Part shown: positions 57,225 to 64,000 of the stretch, in pieces | Numbering within the stretch: the first letter of the stretch is position 1 | How the letters are laid out: each line of letters starts with the position of its first letter | DNA from: Kingdonia uniflora | Taxonomy: Eukaryota > Streptophyta > Magnoliopsida > Ranunculales > Circaeasteraceae | Assembly (NCBI GenBank): GCA_014058105.1 | Contig: JACGCM010002394.1 | Coordinates: forward strand, 2,604,001 to 2,668,000 | Reading direction: 5' to 3' | Length of the DNA stretch: 64,000 nt | Translations under genes and position numbers: made by a program | Notes under the pieces: generated by a model | Databases searched by the model: none | Told to the model about the DNA's origin: nothing | What the model saw: the letters and a program-made list of their open reading frames with translations, nothing else

Positions 57225-58291
57225 GGCTCAAGACTTCCTGCACGAACTTCACGAAGGTACTTGTGGATCCCACGCAGTAGGACAATCTTTAGCACATGGA
57301 GCTCTTACTCAAGGAGTCTTTTGGCCTAAAATGAAAGCTCAAGCCATAGAATATGTGAGCAAGTGTGATGTCTGCCAATGACATGAACCCCAAATTTGAG
57401 CTTCAGCTTTTGGACTACATTCGAGCAAGATTGTCTGGCCATTCAGAAGATGGGCCCTCGACCTCGCGGGAGAATTCCCAACTGTACCAAGAAAAGAGAA
57501 GTACCTCCAAGTAGCAACAGACTATTTCACAAAATGGGTAAAAGTTCTTTTATGTCGCACACGAGAAGACAAAGTCATCAAGTTTATATGGGAAATTATC
57601 ATAATACGGTTTGGCTACCCTCACCCCATCAGAATCAATAATGGATCTCAGTTCATTGGCTCCAGAGTCATTAAGTTCCTTAACTAGCACAACATCATCC
57701 ACACTCCTTTCAATCCATATTACCTACAAGGAAATGGTCAGGCCAAAATTACCAATCAAAATATCGTCGATGGAATCAAAAAATCGCTTGATAGAGAATA
57801 AGGGTAATTGGGTGCAAGAGTTACCAAATGTGTTATAGGCAAATCGAACAATGCCTCGAGTATCGACTGGATGTACGCCATTCATGTTGGCATACGGTAT
57901 TGAAGTAATCATCCCCACTCAATATCATCACCCATTGCGTGACCATACCATGACAGACGAATAAAATAAATTCTAGTTGGCATGTAACATGAATTGGATC
58001 GAAGAAACAAGAGACAGAACAATCATGAACTTGGGAAGATACCATCAGGCTTTAGCCAGATCTTATAATAAGCGAGCTTGTCATAGAGGATTTGAAATTA
58101 AAGATCTCGTCCTCCGAGAGATACCAAAGCACATAAATGAAGTCAATGCTAGAAAGCTTGCAGAAAATTGGGAAGGTCCTTTTATCATTATTGGAAATAG
58201 TGGACTTGGTTCTCACGACCTCGCCACATAACATAGGGATCGAGTGCCTAATCCTTGGAACACAAGGAGATTGAAGTTATATCAAAGATAA
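57225..58291 (+). pseudogene. Element D integrase
   Basis: Zinc finger intact: FLHELHEGTCGSHAVGQSLA and EYVSKCDVCQ. Core: RWALDLAGEFPTVPRKEKYL (first Asp kept), PIRINNGSQFIGSRVIKFLN where the second Asp is Asn (57647-57649), and YYLQGNGQAKITNQNIVDGI where Glu is Lys (AAA 57745-57747). The C-terminus reads STGCTPFMLAYGIEVIIPTQ, HRGFEIKDLVLREIPKHINE, ENWEGPFIII and NPWNTRRLKLYQR, stop at 58289-58291. Two of three catalytic residues are lost. Confidence 0.85.
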
Positions 58292-58301
58292 TAATCTATC
58301 A

Positions 58302-58545
58302 CAGTATACTTTTCTAATAAATCTATCATCATGTACGTTGGTTTTACATCAATAAAATACTTATGTTTGATTGCCCTATATCAGAGTACTTTCTACTATT
58401 TCATACAATACTCTATCTAATATTCTTTGTACGTCAATCTTACAACAATAAAATATTTGTGTTTTGCTGCCCTACATTACAGTACTTTTCTAATATATCA
58501 TACAAGTACTTCTATATACAAATTTTATATCTAAAACATTACAAA
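58302..58545 (+). repeat. Element D tandem array, about 80-98 bp
   Basis: CAG(AG)TA(TA)CTTT(T)CTA starts at 58302, 58382 and 58480, each followed by CATACAA/CATCATG, TA(C)GT..TT..ACA(T/A)CAATAAAATA and TG.CCTA.AT. The last unit shares CATACAAGTACTTCTATATA with element A (3957-3976). Confidence 0.75.
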
Positions 58546-59442
58546 TTACAAGTGGATTCACCCCATTCTATTGCATTACAATTCATTCATTGCTTCAGCC
58601 AAACTGATCTCCTTTTACATTACAGATCGTTTATGGCTATCTATTGCATTACAATTTCATGCAGTACTCTATTTAACCTTTTCCTCCTCATCATTTGTAA
58701 ACCACATATTTTCAGCCTTTGCGTTCTCCACATCAAAATCATTCCCACAATCTATTACGTACTTCCAAAATTTGTTCTCTACCCTCGCCAGCTGCCCTCC
58801 GTAAAAATCAATCACACTTTTTATATGATCTTCATGCTCCGCTCGAGCAGCGATTTTTGCTCGTGACAGATACAAATGTTCCTTCAACTGGATGTGCGCC
58901 CTGTGCAGACGCTTGCCCATTTCTTTTTGTAATACACTTAATGCCCCCACATCACCTTCTACCTTCTTTCGAACAGATATTTCTTTCGACAATTGAGTCG
59001 CTAAAGACATTTTTTGCTTCATATGTTGCGTCAATACATCTTACAACTCTTTTATCTCACTCTCCAACTTCTGTTGTACCTCAATTTTCTTTTTCCTTAT
59101 TCTAAAAAACACAATCCTCATTGCCCTGCGGTCCTACATAAAGCCAAAAGCATCAGGTAAAGGTCCTACATCACCCCATATAACAGACACCCCAACTCAA
59201 GATAAGTATTTTTCCACCTCTAAACTATGATGATTACGTGCTTCTTGAGCTAGAAACATAACTCGAGCTGGGCTAGGTACTACACCCTTTTCCTTCAAGA
59301 GCTTTACATAAGCTTCTTTTAAACCTCGTTCACTATCTACTTCGACCTCAAAATATAATTTCAGAGCTCCCAGAAGTCTCTGACACCTAGCTCTATCATT
59401 TGGGTCACTAAAACAAGATAAGTCTTTCAATTTTTGCTCTAA

Positions 59443-59456
59443 CCCCCCCCCCCCCC
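59443..59456. repeat. C14/G14 homopolymer inside the antisense ORF2
   Basis: Fourteen C on the plus strand; on the coding strand it follows LKKEEE as a poly-Gly run and separates two frames (LKKEEEGGGG and LEQKLKDLSCFSDPNDRARC). It may be a slippage mutation or a sequencing/assembly length error. Confidence 0.9.
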
Positions 59457-59681
59457 ACCTTCCTCTTCTTTTTTAAGAACTTTATCTCTTTCTATTTTTA
59501 TCTTAGCATATCTACACTGAAGGTCATATTGTTCTTTAAATTTTTTCTCCGAGTTAGACTTAAGTTGCCTTCTCTCATACTCAGTTTTATTTAATACCTG
59601 TTGAACACGAGCCGCCGAATCCCTCGCTCTACTCAATAATTTCTCCAGAGTGGACATAGTATTTCTCTACCGCTCTACCTC

Positions 59682-59861
59682 CTACATAGATTACAAATTT
59701 CTTGTTATCATACAAACATTAAAACTGAGCATAATAAAAAGTGTATATCAAGCTTAAAAGTTTTAGACCACACAGAATACAATCTCCTCAAAGTTATGAC
59801 CGAACAGGATAGTTTGCAACAAAATACCACAGATTGATTAAAGATTATTGCCAATCTCTAC
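59682..59861 (-). other. Intron in element D antisense ORF2 (180 bp)
   Basis: Donor TCTGAG/GTAGAG, acceptor TCTATGTAG/GAG, phase 0, joining KVDLSSE to EVER and, after a TAG, RNTMSTLEKLLSRARD. Position (acidic run before, coiled coil after), phase and donor hexamer match the B intron 33272-33394. Confidence 0.7.
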
Positions 59862-60302
59862 CTCAGATGAAAGATCCACTTTCCTATCAGCAGCTAGAAC
59901 TGGTTTAGTTGGTGAAGCAGATACATTGGCTGGAACAACAGCATCTTCCACCACTTCATCTTCTGCATCCGAAGCAAAGACTATCTCCTTGTATTTGCCA
60001 GTTCGGCCCAGCTCTACATTCGCAGCAGTCAACCCAAAGTAGTAATAAGATTGGACAAAACAATCTCTTTCCGCCCGTAATGCGATGCATGCTTATAAGA
60101 TAACCCCTTCACGCTCGAACAACTCTGCATACCGCTCTTCAACAGCCTTTGCATCTTCTACCCTCCTTTGTTTCTCTATCTTGAACTCATCTTTGAGCTC
60201 CTTCATTCGAGCCGTTTGAGCATCCAGCCTCTGAGTAAGCTCTCCGAACTCCTGTCTCCTCTTCCCAATAAACTTTGTCGCCCCCTTCATCAACATCGAG
60301 AG

Positions 60303-60376
60303 CTGTCAATATAAACGCAAGTTCAGTACAACATATCATATTACAAATACAGCAAATAAAAGATTTCAATACATAC
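60303..60376 (-). other. Intron in element D antisense ORF2 (74 bp)
   Basis: Donor CTTGTG/GTATGT, acceptor TATTGACAG/CTC, phase 0, joining EQTLV to LSMLMKGATKF. Its place, three residues before LMKG, equals the B intron 33812-33893. Confidence 0.75.
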
Positions 60377-62285
60377 CACAAGAGTCTGCTCCTAAAACAT
60401 GTCATCAATTTGATGCGGATTAGCCCCCGCCATTATACAATATTTTTGCTCTAATTCTCTCATCTTGGCCGCAGGCTTGGCATTAGTACAATCACTCCCT
60501 TCACCTTCATGTCACTTCCTTTTCAGCGAACCCTTGTCCGAATTTGAAGAAGTGACCTCACTCACCACCTGCTCCTCCACTACATCTCTAGCAGTAGGTG
60601 TACCGACCTCTTTTCCAGGGACCACCACCACAATAGAAGGTAAAGTTTCTGGAGCCAACTTTCTCAGCCTCCGAATTGACCGCTTCACATTTGTACTCTC
60701 CGGCTCAGGCGGAGGAAGACTAGTGAAATCACTTACAGCCAGAAAAACCTTCTTCTTCTCAGCCATAGCTTAATTCACGTGATCTCATTGAACTTAGGGT
60801 ACTCTAGAGTCTACTCTCTTATCCCTGCAAATACCCAATTCACCTAGTACTTGCTTCAACTCGACCTGCTCAAGAGCTACACAGTCGAACAAGCTGGTGT
60901 TATGAGATAGAGATTAAAGATTAAGACCTGATAAACAAAAATCAAGAACATGGTTAGCATCTTGAAGACAAACTAATGGTTGGTCGAAGTTAATAAATGT
61001 TACTTACTCGAATTATAATACTTATGGTTCAGGACGAGCGCTGGTTCATCTGGAACCTACATACAATTGCCCCCTAACCATACAAGGTGGTCGTTCTATG
61101 GTCTACCCGCAGATTCGAAGTCAAAAATCTTCTGCCTAGAAGAATTACTATACAGGAAACCACTATTATGACCCATGATGAACTTCAGTTTATAGATCCG
61201 CTTCGAACTGCTTGGCAGTCCATTCCCTTTTCCATTTATCATTCAGTGCCTCGCACACCCTCATCATTTCATATACATTCCCATTTAGTTGGGCAGGGCA
61301 GCACCGCAATATATTCATAACCCCTTTATGAAAGAAGGTCAGAGGAATCCTAAGGCCATAAAGGACCTGATTCAGATAACACAAAAACCCATCATTCGGG
61401 CCTGCTATCCCCGCACCATTATAGTACGAAATATCTACATCGGTATTAATACCCTTCTCAATTTTCTACTTATTCAGGCAAGGAACTTGGTAGTATACCG
61501 CTTCCTCACCTATCCATGAAACATATGCCCTAAACCACCGGCCTCGGTCCATCATATAATTTCCCCACTCTCCTTGTAATTTCTTATTATGTTTTAGAAA
61601 TTCCTTCACTACATCTACTCCCTCAAGATATATGAAAAACAATTTATCTTTTACCTTTGTATCCTCCTCCTCTATAAGTTTCTCTACTTCACTGGGTTCC
61701 CCGACCTCTACACCTACAGTAACTTCTATCTTATCTATAGTCTCTTCCATTCCACTACAATCATCCTCCCTCCCCGACGATGATGATTCCTCTGAACTCG
61801 ATGATACTACAAATCTACTCATAGGATTTATGTGTTTTAAACGCATACTGGACCTACAGATACATACAATCTTTCATCATTTGCTCTAAATCTATGATTA
61901 AGCATCTACACATATATATGCTATATCATACACAGCAAAAGCAATCACACCCATATTTTTTACCCAGTCAAAGCATTTACTTTCAAACTTTCTAAAACAA
62001 CAGTAAATCATTTTCAACTTTCCCTCTTCTTCTTAAAAAAATATTTTTCTCCCTCTACAGTCTGTTCCCATACCCAAAGCTTGTGTATAACAAAAAAATA
62101 CAGACAATTACTCAGCCTTTATCCCCTACATATCTCCCACATGAACAGTCAACAAACACCTTGATCTTATTTATTTTAGTTCGCAGATTCAATCTGCCTC
62201 ATTTTACATTTAACAGATTATAAAATCAGAATACTACAAACAGATTACAAATTTATTTTCGAGCTCTCAAAGTTCAAAGTTACAG

Positions 62286-62639
62286 TCACATATAGTTACA
62301 TTTAAAGTAGCCTGAATGATCCACAACACCACATGGTATTATCTCCCCTTCTGCTGCTCTCGCATCTTCTTTAACAAGCTTATCTCGTGCGATCTCTCGA
62401 ACAACTTCTTCTAGTAAATTTGCATCCAACAACAAATCACGGAACACGTTACACCAGAAAAAATGATCATACTCTACATACCTGCCTTCATCATCTAAGC
62501 CACCCAGCTTCAATAGCCATTCCGGTAATACGACATCGTAAGGCAACTGACAAAAATAGCGCTCATAAAGTTCAGCGACCTTGATATGGAACCTACCTTC
62601 CACTGCATGACGAACATGCTGAGAACGCGTCCTCACCAT
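62286..62639 (-). CDS. Element D antisense ORF1 (117 codons, intact)
   Basis: Open from ATG at 62639 to TGA at 62286 on the minus strand: MVRTRSQHVRHAVEGRFHIK, VAELYERYFCQLPYDVVLPE, WLLKLGGLDDEGRYVEYDHF, FWCNVFRDLLLDANLLEEVV and IIPCGVVDHSGYFKCNYM. Element B carries a homologue of exactly the same length. There is no signal peptide, membrane segment or domain I recognise; the middle is predicted mostly helical from its composition. A TATA box stands 72-81 bp upstream. It lies upstream of ORF2 on the same strand, 440 bp away, so both could come from one transcript. The start is chosen because the B homologue begins at the same Met. Function unknown. Confidence 0.6.
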   Translation of the reverse strand: MVRTRSQHVRHAVEGRFHIKVAELYERYFCQLPYDVVLPEWLLKLGGLDDEGRYVEYDHFFWCNVFRDLLLDANLLEEVVREIARDKLVKEDARAAEGEIIPCGVVDHSGYFKCNYM

Positions 62640-62710
62640 GGTTACTTACACTACCTTTACCTCAAATTTTCCCTGTAAAAGATACAAGACATAGCAGTCA
62701 AGGATCACTA

Positions 62711-62720
62711 CTTTATATAG
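62711..62720 (-). promoter_or_regulatory. TATA box upstream of antisense ORF1 in element D
   Basis: The minus strand reads CTATATAAAG. About 50-60 bp follow before a TTTTACAG/GG acceptor-like site and then ATG at 62639. Element B has TTATAAAG at 36663-36670, about 105 bp before its ORF1 start. Position and sequence suit a plant core promoter for the antisense gene; this is inference. Confidence 0.45.
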
Positions 62721-62729
62721 ACACCAAGA

Positions 62730-63473
62730 AGTTCTATGAAAATCTAAATCACCTCCGCAGATTTTGCTGAAGGATATATTGTGCAAAATTTTATATACAA
62801 AAATATTAGCAGAAGCCAGAAAATATTATGACAGGTCATACTTTCCATTTTATGAAATATCTTTTTTAGGTTTTAGACGTACAAATATGGAGATCGCAAC
62901 ATACAATCAAGCATGTCCAGCGGTAGCAGCTATAGATAGATATCATTTACTTACATACAACAAGAAATCTTTTAGTCAGCCCGAATCAACAGCTCGTAAA
63001 CATACAGATACTCTTAAAACCATACAATCATCCTAGCCACATGTTTACTTACATTCACCAAGCAACCTCATTACATGTTCGGACTCCTCTACTTCTCAAC
63101 CTCAATCTCCACTACCTTTGCTGATACACGTATTGAGATCCTTACAGTTCAATTTGTTCAAAAATATTCCATCACAACTTTCCGTTTTATCACACCTACA
63201 TATTTTCAGACCTCTATTCCTACTCCCATTTTACTTCATCTGCAGTTCGAATTATTATTTCTAAATACTCAACAAACTAGTTCGCACAGAAAACTATACA
63301 TATAAACTGGGCAATTCGAGACACAACAAAAAGATGACAGTACGAAGACATTTCATTAGTTCGAATATTTCTTACATCTCAGAAATTATAGACTACTTTA
63401 CAGATAACAGATGTTCTAGACAGTTCCACATATTACTTTACATACTACATTAAGTCATTGTTCGAAACATTTC
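62730..63473. other. Element D, AT-rich region upstream of the antisense genes
   Basis: No frame here resembles a protein. A single TTTACAGATAACAG near 63395 matches the 42-bp repeat of element B (37079-37215), suggesting shared upstream sequence. Confidence 0.4.
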
Positions 63474-64000
63474 TCAGTAGCCACTGAGGAGGAAGATGCA
63501 AAATTGAAGCAGACTTCCAAACTCTGTTCCCCCTGCACGAATGGGCCAGGAAATCCAAGAGCTGGAAATCATTGAAGGAGCTACAGCGCCGGTGGAAGGA
63601 TCTTCTTCATGGCCAAAAGCTATGGTCCATGGAAGAAAAACATCCTCCATCACCGTCTCTTTAACCATAACCCCCACCACCCCGCGTAACAGAGAAGGAA
63701 AGAAGACCTACTTTTTTGCAAGAATCTACTCACTAGCAGAGTATCGATGAGACTCCCTCGGATGAATGCCTGCCGCTTCATATTCAGCTGTAACAGCTTC
63801 TTCCGCCAGCAGCTGCAGCCCATTTCGACGTTCCCCCTTCGATATTAGCAGATAGGGAAAATGCACCATTTTGGAAATGGTCATCCTCTGCCTTCACCAC
63901 CTCCTCGTATGTCATCCCATGAAACATAGGAGATACCGGAATTGGCATCGACAGATCCAAGGCTTGATTTCCAAAGTATCTGACGCAAAATTCTTCCATC
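63474..64000 (-). other. Element D, conserved block with short minus-strand frames
   Basis: Two minus-strand frames: one entering from beyond the window (EEFCVRYFGNQALDLSMPIP, GMTYEEVVKAEDDHFQNGAF) and GVMVKETVMEDVFLPWTIAF (63474-63680). GVIEKATVVVEKGG in element B at about 37440-37490 is comparable to the second. Whether this is coding or an upstream regulatory block is unclear. Confidence 0.35.

Larger units (their letters stand above)
58669..61846 (-). pseudogene. Element D antisense ORF2: PF04195-like domain plus coiled coil, spliced
   Basis: N-terminus MSRFVVSSSSEESSSSGRED with a Ser/acidic run; an AG acceptor (CTGTAG) lies just before the upstream Met. DGFLCYLNQVLYGLRIPLTF, KGVMNILRCCPAQLNGNVYE and MMRVCEALNDKWKREWTAK form the PF04195-like domain (61190-61440). 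A linker with basic GSLKRK and FTSLPPPEPESTNVKRSIRR (60512-60766) follows. After an intron come LSMLMKGATKFIGKRRQEFG and long coiled coil (LTQRLDAQTARMKELKDEFK), an acidic stretch DAEDEVVEDAVV, a second intron, then MSTLEKLLSRARDSAARVQQ, and the C-terminal part RVENKFWKYVIDCGNDFDVE ending at 58669. A G14 run and several stops disrupt it. Unknown function. Confidence 0.7.
52828..64000 (+). mobile_element. Element D: Tat-lineage Gypsy element, 3' end outside window
   Basis: 5' LTR 52828-53401, primer site, gag, protease, RT, a truncated RNase H region, integrase (to 58291), tandem array, then an antisense gene region on the minus strand from 58669 to at least 62639. The 3' LTR is not reached. 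Compared with B about 0.7 kb covering the first RNase H is missing near 56720-56745. It is the least decayed of the three for the antisense genes. Confidence 0.9.

Noticed and set aside
53402..58291. Possible endogenous pararetrovirus, given the gag-protease-RT order
   Set aside because: LTRs, an integrase with zinc finger and the NPWNTRRLK C-terminus show a Ty3/Gypsy retrotransposon; no movement protein or coat domain was seen.

Overview
This is repeat-dense nuclear DNA from a seed plant, most likely a eudicot with a large genome. The evidence is the repertoire: Ty1/Copia and Ty3/Gypsy LTR retrotransposons, an L1-like LINE, a hAT-like MITE, a CACTA terminus and a decayed CYP71-type cytochrome P450 fragment. 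I see no intact host gene, no rRNA or tRNA gene and no bacterial-style operon. Nearly every reading frame belongs to a transposable element, and all are decayed.

Layout. Positions 1-7046 hold a P450 fragment (720-1007), a CACTA-like end (to 2088), a weak Copia gag remnant, and the 3' end of a Tat-type Gypsy element (about 50-bp tandem array plus LTR 4320-4769). From 7047 a nested stack begins. Element E (7047 to about 23050, + strand) is an LTR element with gag but no pol. Its 5' LTR is split by Copia element F (7214-20058, - strand), and F is split by Copia element G (11467-17617, - strand, exact 5-bp target duplication GTATC). The far end of E's 3' LTR is followed immediately by Tat-lineage Gypsy element C (23051-52738, - strand). 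C is itself broken by Tat element B (24609-38813, + strand), a 5'-truncated LINE H (41742-45268, + strand) and a hAT-like MITE I (48434-49088). After 89 bp a third large Tat element, D (52828 to beyond the window, + strand), starts.

The most interesting biology is in the three Tat elements B, C and D. Each has gag, protease, RT, RNase H, integrase, then a family-specific tandem-repeat array, and then a convergent gene read from the opposite strand (antisense to gag-pol). In B and D this antisense region has two units: a 117-codon ORF1 of identical length in both, and a long ORF2 with a domain resembling the plant 'putative gypsy type transposon' family (Pfam PF04195, from memory) followed by coiled coil. 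ORF2 is interrupted by short GT-AG introns in all three elements; six can be placed to the base, all but one phase 0, and two positions look shared between B and D. D ORF1 has a TATA box upstream. The picture is a spliced, separately promoted gene travelling antisense inside a retrotransposon, where its introns are invisible to splicing of the genomic RNA.

How the parts work together: gag-pol would provide particle, reverse transcription and integration. The antisense product is unknown. Decay is old: LTR pairs of G and B differ at about 10% and 13% of hand-compared positions, and many active-site Asp/Glu codons are lost by G-to-A changes.
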